From assembly GCF_001037465.1 (NCBI RefSeq), contig NZ_LFCV01000042.1, forward strand, positions 1 through 54,973: 54,973 bases of DNA, written 5' to 3'. Both the position numbers and the translations under genes were made by a program. The stretch comes from Xenorhabdus khoisanae. Lineage in GTDB: Bacteria; Pseudomonadota; Gammaproteobacteria; Enterobacterales; Enterobacteriaceae. The notes under the pieces were generated by a model, which worked only from the letters and a program-made list of their open reading frames with translations, was not told the origin of the DNA and searched no databases. Shown piece after piece: positions 30,411-38,278 of the stretch. Position 1 is the stretch's first letter; each line of letters starts with the position of its first letter.

Positions 30411-30768
30411 TTAGGGTCTGTTGATGTTTTGTGAGGAATTATTAGACAGCAAGATGATTTGGTATAATTACTTTTGCCAAAAAACAACCAGTTTTCACCA
30501 TAATGCCGCGAACCATGTTAACAGATCTCCATTGGAATAAGCTATTTGCGTTAATGCAACACACGGATTAGATTTATCACAAACTTGACCTTTGAAGGCA
30601 TTTTTTACCGAATGAGAATAAGCATTCTCTGGCGCGATTAACCGCCAGAATATGGGGAGGGGCAACTATGCTGACAGAGGGGGGATATGTTGGCACTGGA
30701 ATTTATCATTATCTGGTTACCGATGTGGGTTGAATGAATTATGACCTTAAAACATCAACAGACCCTAA
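30411..30768. mobile_element. Internally deleted IS5-type element
   Basis: A 358-base element bounded by perfect 20-base inverted ends (30411-30430 TTAGGGTCTGTTGATGTTTT; 30749-30768 its complement). Inside lie the first and last pieces of an IS5-family transposase in one orientation (see 30503-30737), so about 400 to 500 bases have been lost. It could still move if a matching transposase is elsewhere in the genome. The right end supplies the stop codon of the LysE gene. No clear target duplication beyond the TTA/TAA ends is seen. Confidence 0.85.
30503..30737 (+). pseudogene. IS5-family transposase remnant
   Basis: The N-terminal frame reads MPRTMLTDLHWNKLFALMQ and soon meets a TAG; this is the typical start of IS5/IS1031-like transposases. 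The C-terminal frame reads MLALEFIIIWLPMWVE before TGA, matching the ALACIFIWLPMW end of the same family. The catalytic DDE middle is missing. Not functional. Confidence 0.8.
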
Positions 30769-31367
30769 CCTGATATAAAAAAAGTATATACGACCGTAAT
30801 TGCTAACAGTAGCCCCATAGTGAGATTGAAAAGCTTATAATGTTTAGGTGTGTCCAAAACTGTCTTAATCGTTATTCCCAAAACAGCCCATGCTGAAATT
30901 GATGCATAACAGACAATAAAAAAAATCCCACAAAAAAGTAGTAGTGCATTAATTTCTGCATCGTGACTACTAAAAACGGATATGCCTGCTAAAGACACAA
31001 TCCATGCTTTCGGGTTAAGCCATTGGCACATTATTCCTTGTATAAGGGATGGAGCACTGGTTTCTGGTTCACTATCATCACCGATCATTGGGTTTTGCAT
31101 AGCAACTTTATATGCCAAGTATAATAAGAAACTGCCTCCTATATAGGTAAGTATTTCGGTAAGATATGGCACCTCATTTATAATTTGGGCTAATCCAAAG
31201 CCCAGTAAAAATAAAATCGATACAAAACCAATTGTAGCACCGGTTATATGTGGGATAGTTCGAATATATCCGCAATTGGCTCCGGTAACTGTCGCTATTA
31301 TGTTTACAGGTCCTGGCGATATAGAGGTTACAAAGGCAAAAACTGTCATTGCAAATAATTGAGTCAT
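30765..31367 (-). CDS. LysE-family amino-acid exporter
   Basis: A 200-residue inner-membrane protein with about six segments. The N-terminal FAFVTSISPGPVNIIATVTG carries the family SxSPGPxN motif; GGSFLLYLAYKVAMQNP near residue 95 and CQWLNPKAWIVSLAGIS near residue 125 (NPKAW) are further LysE/RhtB signatures. It is the last structural gene of the cluster, 13 bases after the molybdopterin-type gene, and so probably exports the cluster product or an amino acid. Its stop codon TAG lies inside the IS5-type end, so the last residues may differ from the ancestral protein. Confidence 0.85.
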   Translation of the reverse strand: MTQLFAMTVFAFVTSISPGPVNIIATVTGANCGYIRTIPHITGATIGFVSILFLLGFGLAQIINEVPYLTEILTYIGGSFLLYLAYKVAMQNPMIGDDSEPETSAPSLIQGIMCQWLNPKAWIVSLAGISVFSSHDAEINALLLFCGIFFIVCYASISAWAVLGITIKTVLDTPKHYKLFNLTMGLLLAITVVYTFFISG

Positions 31368-31380
31368 AAGCTTCTACCTC

Positions 31381-32019
31381 CTAAAAATCAGTTACTTCTC
31401 CAGAGCCATTAATAAAACGATTCTCTTGCAAATCAACAATACGGTACCGTTTTGCCTTGATTTTTCCCTCTTTGCAATAACCCGCTTTGCTTTCCCAAAA
31501 TCCTTGTTCGAACTCATCAGTAAAGTACAATTCAGACAAGCACTTAACCCCTTTGTACCGATATAGCGAAAAGTCGACTAGACGGATAGGATAACCTTCT
31601 TCCAAAGATAGGGGTTTACCGTCCACCGCCCAAATAATCATAGCTCTATTTTCTAATGCATTACTAAGGGATATTGTAGAGTCATACCCTCCCTTACTTG
31701 TACCTAAACTTATCTGCTTCAAATTGTATGAAAGATATTTTGCTTGGTTTATCCCTAGATATTTCAATAGGTCTTCTAGTAAAACACCTGTCCAGTTTCT
31801 TCTGATACTCCAATTGCAAACACATACAACTCGGCGGCTTTCTGTTATTGGCGCAATGTTCTTAAGGTCTTCGAATGCGACAAGAATTGGTGTTGACTCA
31901 TGAGGTAAAAATATCTTGAGCGCCCATTCTTTCATATCAATAGAATCATATGATTCAGGTGGCCCTTCTTGGTAGTACCGTAAAGAAGAAGGCTTCTTAT
32001 CAATATATGGAGTAATCAT
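31381..32019 (-). CDS. Sulfite-oxidase-fold (molybdopterin-binding) protein
   Basis: A 212-residue protein resembling the molybdopterin-binding domain of sulfite oxidase and MsrP. The likely metal-ligand cysteine is C66 in VCVCNWSIRRNWTGVLLEDLL, which matches the C-V-x-x-W-S...W-x-G pattern of MsrP. EEGYPIRLVDFSLYRYKGVKCL near residue 150 matches the second conserved block (G-x-P-x-R...Y-G-x-K). No Tat or Sec signal is present, unlike MsrP, so it should be cytosolic. It lies 23 bases after the SUMF1 gene in a tight operon. Reaction unknown; an oxidation or oxygen-transfer step on a small molecule is an inference. Confidence 0.65.
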   Translation of the reverse strand: MITPYIDKKPSSLRYYQEGPPESYDSIDMKEWALKIFLPHESTPILVAFEDLKNIAPITESRRVVCVCNWSIRRNWTGVLLEDLLKYLGINQAKYLSYNLKQISLGTSKGGYDSTISLSNALENRAMIIWAVDGKPLSLEEGYPIRLVDFSLYRYKGVKCLSELYFTDEFEQGFWESKAGYCKEGKIKAKRYRIVDLQENRFINGSGEVTDF

Positions 32020-32042
32020 ATTTTCCTTTCTTATGTAATCTA

Positions 32043-32795
32043 TTATAGAGATTTGACACAGCGTAAACCTACGATGTTGTCTCGTACTGTTGGAGGGTAG
32101 TTATCTCTGCATGTACAGCGCATATAATCTTCATCATGCAGCCCTGAACCACCTCGAACTACATGATCGTCAGTAGGAATACTAAGATAAACGGGATCAA
32201 TATGAGTTTTGTCCCAACTGTAATCTTGGTAGTAATTATCTAGACACCACTCAGCTAGATTACCTGCCATATCAATACAACCAAATGGAGAGCGATTTTG
32301 TGGATGTGCATCCCAATCCGTGGATTTTCGGTTAAGCTCAGCTGGCTCACAGTCTGGGGCATAGTTTGCAATTGTAATAGATGGCTCGCTATTTCCCCAT
32401 GGATAGAGTCGATTATCGTTCCCCTTCGCAGCAAATTCCCACTGCGCTTCAGTGGGTAATTCCTTACCTACAAATGTTGCGTATGCGACAGCTTCATACC
32501 AACTAATGCCGGTTACTGGCTGCTTTGGTTGGTTCCAATTAGAATCATGCCAATATAAAGGTTCCGAAATACCATTATCTTGGATAAACTGAAAACCTTC
32601 TTCTGACCAATATTTCTTACTTCTATAGCCCCCCTGCTCAATGAACACTGCAAACTCAGCGTTAGTCACAGGGTGAACATCAATGAAAAAATCACTAAGG
32701 GTAACTACGCACACAGGTTGCTCATCAGGGCTCAACTCTGAACCGCGTAGATAAGGAGATCCTGTCACTAAAACCATATCAATTAAATTGTTCAT
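32043..32795 (-). CDS. SUMF1/FGE-fold protein (not a classical formylglycine-generating enzyme)
   Basis: A 250-residue protein spanning one SUMF1 domain: the VTLSDFFIDVHPVTNAEFAVF segment near residue 31, PVTGISWYEAVAYATFVGKELPTEAQWEFAAKG from residue 93, YPWGN, IDMAGNLAEWCLD, and the C-terminal VVRGGSGLHDEDYMRCTCRDN followed by GLRCV. The family includes the sulfatase activator FGE, EgtB/OvoA sulfoxide synthases and PvdO. The first copper cysteine of true FGE is missing here, and there is no DinB domain as in EgtB, so the chemistry is probably different. It overlaps the DUF2000 gene by 4 bases. Confidence 0.75.
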   Translation of the reverse strand: MNNLIDMVLVTGSPYLRGSELSPDEQPVCVVTLSDFFIDVHPVTNAEFAVFIEQGGYRSKKYWSEEGFQFIQDNGISEPLYWHDSNWNQPKQPVTGISWYEAVAYATFVGKELPTEAQWEFAAKGNDNRLYPWGNSEPSITIANYAPDCEPAELNRKSTDWDAHPQNRSPFGCIDMAGNLAEWCLDNYYQDYSWDKTHIDPVYLSIPTDDHVVRGGSGLHDEDYMRCTCRDNYPPTVRDNIVGLRCVKSL

Positions 32796-33196
32796 CGTAT
32801 TAACTTCATATTTCCAGTTTGCTTAATGATGGCTTTTTTGTCGCCGTACACAGCTATGCCTAAATATTCGATGCTGTCCTCACTGGCTGCCTCTAACCTA
32901 CTTGAGTAATCCTCATAACTCTTAGTGTTTTTTGCTACGTTCGAGAAGTCAACTATCGTAGCGTATGATTGTAATTGAGAACGAATTTCCTTTATCTCGC
33001 TTGCAGTTGCCGCAAGAATTGGGATTGGGATACGCGTGATCCCAAAATGATCCCCTCCATCACGGTTCTTGATATTGTCACCTACGAGCTCAGGGTGAGC
33101 CTTGCCAAGGCTAAGAGCTAGCACTGCTGCTGTGTTTGCAATGACTCCAAGAGGAAGATCTTTATCGATTACCAATACACACTTTTTGTCATTCAT
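32792..33196 (-). CDS. DUF2000 protein
   Basis: A 134-residue soluble protein of the DUF2000 family (PTH2-like fold). Family features: KCVLVIDKDLPLGVIANTAAVLALSLGK at the N-terminus, ITRIPIPILAAT near residue 52, and LGIAVYGDKKAI near the end. The role of DUF2000 is unknown; the fold resembles peptidyl-tRNA hydrolase 2. It begins on the last base of the decayed BacA-like gene (TAATG) and overlaps the SUMF1 gene, so it was translated together with both. Confidence 0.75.
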   Translation of the reverse strand: MNDKKCVLVIDKDLPLGVIANTAAVLALSLGKAHPELVGDNIKNRDGGDHFGITRIPIPILAATASEIKEIRSQLQSYATIVDFSNVAKNTKSYEDYSSRLEAASEDSIEYLGIAVYGDKKAIIKQTGNMKLIR

Positions 33197-33572
33197 TATG
33201 CAACTTTCCTTTTATGAATTTGGCTGTTAGAAAATACCACCCATGTCATTTCAATATGTAGAGGGTGAGATATTGCTGTAAGCCCATAATGTTTAATTGC
33301 ATCAGCATTCGCTAAGCAACAATCAACATCGCCGTTTACAACTAGTCTCGCTCCATTGCTTGTAGAGTTCGTAATCTCTATTTCTAAATGAGCATCGGAT
33401 ATTCCAAAAATCTTGTCTTCAGCCGATTCAATTAAGCTCTCTAAACGAGATAGAGGCGCGTGATGCGTAGCTATTTTTATGGTTTGTTGCTCAGCTATCT
33501 TGGTCCAAGAGTCGCGATTGAAGCAATTTCTGGGGGGTGCCTAATCCAAAAGCTATCAGTGTTAAATATCAT
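33196..33572 (-). pseudogene. BacA-like prephenate decarboxylase remnant
   Basis: Two pieces on the minus strand. The first, from ATG at 33572, reads MIFNTDSFWIRHPPEIASIA then TLGPR and stops, matching the TLGPEGTSS start of prephenate dehydratase/decarboxylase proteins. After a frame change the second reads IKIATHHAPLSRLESLI, then EITNSTSNGARLV, HYGLTAISHPLHIEMTWVVFS and TAA at 33196. The second matches the tail of BacA (VSHPSPINLI, LVNSTSAAAKRV, KYGLQF..IPMSW as recalled). About 80 middle residues are missing, so the enzyme is dead. BacA-type enzymes decarboxylate prephenate for non-proteinogenic amino acids such as anticapsin precursors and dihydrophenylalanine. Confidence 0.7.
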
Positions 33573-33901
33573 CTCATAATTCGCTTAAGTTAAATTTACA
33601 TTAACGATATTCCTGCCTGGATGTTAAATATTGTACAAAATTGTTGTTTATAGAATTGCGCAAAATGAGAGTGTAGAATCTATGAAAGCTTCCATTTTTA
33701 CTAGCCAAGTCGCCGCTAATCTTCACCTGTTTTTATGGCATTGCGAGTTCTTCTCTATAGCACAAAAAGCCACACTAACAGGCCAAAAATTAGACATGTG
33801 GTGCAATGAAACTTGGATTAATGGAATATGGCTTGGGGAAGGTGCCGGTGGAACTTTGCCGTATGGTTTACCATGACGTTTATTCTATAAAACATTGATC
33901 C

Positions 33902-33944
33902 TATAACCCCAGAGCAATCAATTATTACTCTGGGGTTATAATTG
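33902..33944. terminator. Strong hairpin, likely terminator
   Basis: A perfect 13-base stem TATAACCCCAGAG / CTCTGGGGTTATA with a 13-base loop, between the BacA-remnant cluster and the copper module. No long T-run follows. Confidence 0.6.
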
Positions 33945-34015
33945 ACATGCTAATCCAAAAAATATTTTAACAACTCAATCAAAAATGCAGTAATATTGGC
34001 GTCCAATCGTGGAAA

Positions 34016-34462
34016 TTGCTCTGGATCATTAGCTTGTTATCGCTTTTTCATCTATCACAACGCCGAACACCTGCCTTTATCGCCTTATTGGCGATTTTGA
34101 TGTTGTTCATCGCGCCAGTGGTATCAAAAACGCTGGAGCACCATCGTGATGATATAAAAAGCGAAATGAATCACAGCATGTCTATGCCTGACATGCAAAA
34201 CAGCAGTTATCATCAAACAGCGCCTTCATCACACTCCATGAATCATCATGGTGCTGATCATATCCATATGGGGTTGATGGATGATATCGCTTGTGGTTAC
34301 TGTCAGCTTCTGATTAACCTGCCATTATTGGCAGGCTGTTTTATTCCTTTCATCCTGCTGACGCTAACCGTATCCCGTGCGCCACCAGCACCACGCTTCA
34401 CTGGACCAATCATCCGGCTATTCTACGGAGAATCACAACCCCGCGCCCCTCCCCTTAATTAG
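34016..34462 (+). CDS. DUF2946 protein, putative copper-binding membrane protein
   Basis: A 148-residue protein with an N-terminal hydrophobic segment (FIALLAILMLFIAPVVS), a histidine/methionine-rich stretch (about residues 60-90: MNHSMSMPDM, HSMNHHGADHIHMG), a CGYC motif near residue 103, and a second hydrophobic segment (LPLLAGCFIPFILLTLTVS). This is the DUF2946 pattern found next to copper-linked TonB receptors. The start is uncertain: the annotated codon is TTG with GTGGAA before it. It lies 79 bases before the OprC-like gene and probably forms an operon with it for copper handling. Confidence 0.75.
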   Translation: MLWIISLLSLFHLSQRRTPAFIALLAILMLFIAPVVSKTLEHHRDDIKSEMNHSMSMPDMQNSSYHQTAPSSHSMNHHGADHIHMGLMDDIACGYCQLLINLPLLAGCFIPFILLTLTVSRAPPAPRFTGPIIRLFYGESQPRAPPLN

Positions 34463-34541
34463 TCTACTTAATTGAAATAAAGGATTTTATTTTTCTTGCC
34501 TTGTTTTGTTTGATTTGTGACTAATTAAGGAATATTTTTTT

Positions 34542-36551
34542 ATGTCCACTACACAATTGTTTCGTATATCACCTCTGACAACCGCTTTGGCAATTGCCCT
34601 TGCCCTACCAACCAGCGGCATGGCTGCCAGTGAACATCACTCCAAAGAGATAAAAGAAACGCACAATGTTAATGATAGAGAGTCTGTCATCATCGTAACG
34701 GCTCCGGCTGTTTCCCCGCTTGAAGTGGCGACTTCACTCAAAACGCCGCGTCAGCCAGTCCCTGCCAGTGATGGTTCTGATTATCTGAAAACCATTCCCG
34801 GTTTTTCTCAGATCCGTAATGGTGGTACTAACGGCGATCCTGTATTCCGTGGCATGTTTGGTTCTCGTTTGCGAATGCTGATTGATGACGGCGAAATTCT
34901 TGGCTCCTGTGGCGGACGCATGGATGCACCAAGTTCTTATATTTCACCGGAAAGCTATGATGTTCTCAGTTTAGTGAAAGGCCCACAAACTGTACTTTGG
35001 GGACCGGGTAACTCTGCGGGCACTATTCGTTTTGAACGTACCCGCCCTCAATTTGAACAATTTGGTGCTCAAGGTAATGTCAGTACCGTTGTCGGTTCCA
35101 ATGGGCGTTGGGATGGTAATGCCGACCTCAGTTTGGGGAATGAACTGGGTTATATTCGGATGATTGGTAATAAATCCCGCTCTAATGATTACAAAGACGG
35201 TGATGGTCATCGCGTACCTTCTCGTTGGGATAAATGGAATACCGATGTCGCATTAGGTTGGACGCCAGATGAAAATACCTTGCTGGAATTAAATGCTGGA
35301 CAAGGCGATGGCGAAGCGCGCTATGCCACTCGTATGATGGATGGCTCCCAATTTAAGCGTAAAAGTTTTGGGATACGTTTTGAGAAATCCAATATTGGTG
35401 AGGTTTTTGACAAATTTGAAACTAATTTTTATTACAACTACACCGACCATGTGATGGATACTTATTCCCTGCGCCATTCAGAACATAAAATGGCTTCAGA
35501 GCCAGATCGCCTTACGATGGGCGGCCGCATGATCGGAACCTGGATTTGGGAAGATTTCAAATTACAAAGCGGCGTAGATACGCAAACGAACACCCATCGG
35601 ACTAATACCGATCGCTTTATGAAAAAAGAAGAAAGAATAGGCTGGAAGAAGAATGCCCGTTTCAGTGATTATGGTATTTTCAGTGAATTAACGTGGGATG
35701 CGACTGAACAAAGCAAAGTAATCGGCGGTGCACGCTTGGATCGCGTGATGGTGTATAAATATAGTACCCAGCAAGAACGCAAAGATACTCTTCCCGCTGG
35801 CTTTATCCGTTTTGAACATAATCTGAAAGATGTCCCAGTGATGTTCTATGCTGGCGTTGGTTATACCGAACGTTTTCCTGATTACTGGGAGTTATTTTCT
35901 GGCAAAGCCGGAGAAGATGCTTTCACTAATATCAAGGCCGAAAAGACAACCCAGTTGGATATCGGTGCGCAATATAATGATCAATACCTGAAAGGCTGGG
36001 TATCGGCTTATGTGGGTAAAGTGAATGACTTTATCTTGTTCCGTTATGGCGAGAATGCTCGTAATAACCAAGCCCATAATATCGATGCCACTATCATGGG
36101 CGGAGAAATGGGAGTTGCTTATCAGTTGACCGACAATTGGAAAACGGATGCAAGTTTAGCGTATTCCTGGGCACAAAATACGACAAATCACCGTCCTCTG
36201 CCACAAACTCCACCTTTGGAAGCGCGATTCGGTCTGACTTGGGAACATGGTGATTGGACCAGCAGCAGTTTGCTGCGTTTGGTTAACAGCCAGCATCGGG
36301 TCGCCATCAATGAAGGTAACGTTGTAGGCAAAGATTTTAATAGCAGTAGAAGTTTTGCCATCTTGTCTGCCAATGCGGCCTATAAAGTGACTAAAAATGT
36401 TCAGGTCAGCGCTGGTGTTGACAACATTTTCAATAAAACCTATAGCGAGCACCTTAACTTGGCAGGAAATGGAGGCTTTGGTTATTCAGGCAATACGCAA
36501 ATCAACGAGCCGGGACGGACTTATTGGGCAAGAGTTAATGTTAAGTTCTAA
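34542..36551 (+). CDS. TonB-dependent copper receptor (OprC/NosA-like)
   Basis: A 669-residue outer-membrane beta-barrel protein. The signal peptide (IALALPTSGMAA, residues 17-28) is followed by the plug domain: SDYLKTIPGFSQIRNGGTNGD near residue 78, RGMFGSRLRMLIDDGEI, and SLVKGPQTVLWGPGNSAGTI near residue 145. The barrel ends RTYWARVNVKF with terminal phenylalanine. The plug wording is that of the TonB-dependent copper receptor family. With the His/Met-rich DUF2946 protein before it, a role in copper uptake or sensing is likely. AAGGAA precedes the ATG. A terminator follows the stop. Confidence 0.88.
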   Translation: MSTTQLFRISPLTTALAIALALPTSGMAASEHHSKEIKETHNVNDRESVIIVTAPAVSPLEVATSLKTPRQPVPASDGSDYLKTIPGFSQIRNGGTNGDPVFRGMFGSRLRMLIDDGEILGSCGGRMDAPSSYISPESYDVLSLVKGPQTVLWGPGNSAGTIRFERTRPQFEQFGAQGNVSTVVGSNGRWDGNADLSLGNELGYIRMIGNKSRSNDYKDGDGHRVPSRWDKWNTDVALGWTPDENTLLELNAGQGDGEARYATRMMDGSQFKRKSFGIRFEKSNIGEVFDKFETNFYYNYTDHVMDTYSLRHSEHKMASEPDRLTMGGRMIGTWIWEDFKLQSGVDTQTNTHRTNTDRFMKKEERIGWKKNARFSDYGIFSELTWDATEQSKVIGGARLDRVMVYKYSTQQERKDTLPAGFIRFEHNLKDVPVMFYAGVGYTERFPDYWELFSGKAGEDAFTNIKAEKTTQLDIGAQYNDQYLKGWVSAYVGKVNDFILFRYGENARNNQAHNIDATIMGGEMGVAYQLTDNWKTDASLAYSWAQNTTNHRPLPQTPPLEARFGLTWEHGDWTSSSLLRLVNSQHRVAINEGNVVGKDFNSSRSFAILSANAAYKVTKNVQVSAGVDNIFNKTYSEHLNLAGNGGFGYSGNTQINEPGRTYWARVNVKF

Positions 36552-36573
36552 TATGTTCTTTTAATTAACCTTA

Positions 36574-36607
36574 GTTCGCCCTGACCTCAGCCAGGGCGAA
36601 CTCCTTT
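36574..36607 (+). terminator. Terminator after the copper receptor gene
   Basis: A perfect stem GTTCGCCCTG / CAGGGCGAAC with an 8-base loop, followed by TCCTTTC, 22 bases after the stop. Confidence 0.8.
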
Positions 36608-36693
36608 CAGAATCGCTTTAACGAAAGATATTTCTTTTTGTGAGAAAAACCATATCTTTCAATAAAGATACTTTTTCAGCCTGCCAGAAAGCA

Positions 36694-37185
36694 TCAATTA
36701 GCAGATTCATTAGCCAGCAACCAATGACGTAATAACATCGCAAGCTGCTCTTGTTGAGTTTCTGTCAATGATTCAAGAATGTTTTTTTGATTCTCTAAAT
36801 GACTTTCCACCGCTTTATCTATCAATGCCTTCCCTTCCGGTGTCAGGAAAATCTTGCAACTACGCCGATCTTCTTCATTGGCAATACGCTCAATCAATCC
36901 TCTCTGCACCATATGCTCAATGCGGGTACTCATTGCTCCAGAAGTGAGCATAACGGATTGATACATTTCTGTCGGTGTCATTGGCATGTTGTTACGACGG
37001 AGAGTCGCAAGGATATCAAACTCAATAGCACTAAGGCCGTGTTCTTTGAAAGCATGTTGCAAGCGTTGCTCAATGATTTTGTTTACGCGACATAGTCTTC
37101 CAATGACACCCATTGATGATGGATCAAGGTCTGGACGCTGCTGTTCCCACTGTATCAGTAATCGGTCAACGTGATCATATTTCAT
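36694..37185 (-). CDS. MarR-family regulator
   Basis: A 163-residue winged-helix regulator. The HTH lies at about residues 70-110 (MTPTEMYQSVMLTSGAMSTRIEHMVQRGLIER) followed by the wing NEEDRRSCKIFLTPEGK, both typical of MarR. It is divergent from the EamA exporter at 37362 with a 176-base gap. Copies of AAAGATACTT occur in that gap (near 37218 and 37268) and could be operator sites. It probably represses the exporter and itself, released by a small aromatic or toxic compound. Confidence 0.87.
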   Translation of the reverse strand: MKYDHVDRLLIQWEQQRPDLDPSSMGVIGRLCRVNKIIEQRLQHAFKEHGLSAIEFDILATLRRNNMPMTPTEMYQSVMLTSGAMSTRIEHMVQRGLIERIANEEDRRSCKIFLTPEGKALIDKAVESHLENQKNILESLTETQQEQLAMLLRHWLLANESAN

Positions 37186-37361
37186 GCTTTTTTATCCTGT
37201 TTATTTTTTTCAACAAAAAGATACTTGATAAAAATCGTTTAGGCTATTATTTTAATTTAACTTTATTTAAAGATACTTTTATTGATGATAAATACGTATT
37301 GGCAAGCAGAGAAAGAGTGATACACAGGATGAAAATATGAATAAATCGGAAGGAAATTCCT

Positions 37362-38255
37362 ATGTTAGACATTAGAGTTGTTCGGAATATTTTGCTGACT
37401 GCATTGGCACCAATTGTTTGGGGAAGCACCTACATCATCACAACGGAAGTATTGCCACCCAATATGCCTTTGCTGGCTTCTACTGTCAGGGCGTTACCAG
37501 CCGGTATCTTATTGCTGCTGATTTGCCGTACCTTCCCCAAGGGGATCTGGTGGTTACGTATCGCAGTACTGGGATTACTCAATATCGGTGCTTTTTTCTA
37601 TTTTCTCTTTGTTGCGGCTGAATATCTTCCCGGTGGAACGGCAGCACTAATCATGGCTTGCCAACCCATTATTGTGATCCTATTAAGTGCTTATTTGTTA
37701 AAAACTTCCCTGACAATAAAACACATTATTTCTGCAATATTGGGCATTATTGGGATCAGCTTATTAGTATTGAACTCAACCATCAGCCTAAATTGGCAAG
37801 GAGTGACTGCGGGCTTTGCAGGATGTGGTTGCATGGCGTTAGGTGTTGTATTAACCAAATATTGGAATCGCCCCACCAACTTATCGTTACTCAGTTTCAC
37901 TGGCTGGCAATTAACATTTGGAGGATTGATATTATTACCCATCGCTATTTTTATAGAAGGCTTGCCACAAAATCTCACTATAACAAACCTGCTCGGCTAC
38001 AGTTATTTGTGCCTGATTGGTGCTGTTTTCTCTTATATCATTTGGTTTCGAGGGATTGAAAAATTACCGGTAGTAACCATCTCTTTCTTAGGGTTCCTCA
38101 GTGCATTGTCCGCCTGTTCTTTGGGCTATTTGTTTTTAAAACAAACATTTTCCTTGCCACAAATGCTTGGAGCATACACCATCATTATTTCTGTTTGGCT
38201 TTCGATTCCCCGGAGTCAGACAGAAAAAACCGATACCCTATTACTTAAGAAGTAA
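37362..38255 (+). CDS. EamA-family (DMT) exporter
   Basis: A 297-residue inner-membrane protein with ten segments in two EamA repeats. The start LLTALAPIVWGSTYIITTEVLPP matches the first-repeat motif, and FLGFLSALSACSLGYLFLKQ lies in the second repeat. GGAAGGAAATTCCT lies before the ATG. It is followed after 23 bases by an FMN reductase gene in the same direction, so the two are probably co-transcribed and controlled by the divergent MarR regulator. Cargo unknown. Confidence 0.85.
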   Translation: MLDIRVVRNILLTALAPIVWGSTYIITTEVLPPNMPLLASTVRALPAGILLLLICRTFPKGIWWLRIAVLGLLNIGAFFYFLFVAAEYLPGGTAALIMACQPIIVILLSAYLLKTSLTIKHIISAILGIIGISLLVLNSTISLNWQGVTAGFAGCGCMALGVVLTKYWNRPTNLSLLSFTGWQLTFGGLILLPIAIFIEGLPQNLTITNLLGYSYLCLIGAVFSYIIWFRGIEKLPVVTISFLGFLSALSACSLGYLFLKQTFSLPQMLGAYTIIISVWLSIPRSQTEKTDTLLLKK

Positions 38256-38278
38256 ACAAAAAAATAACAGGAAAATAA

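Noticed and set aside
32043-32795. Calling the SUMF1 protein a sulfatase-activating FGE
   Set aside because: The FGE copper-cysteine pattern is absent and no sulfatase gene is in the window.
33631-33876. 81-codon plus-strand open frame upstream of the BacA remnant
   Set aside because: It has a TTG start, no ribosome site and no recognised family; an internal ATG at 33682 is no better supported. Probably chance.
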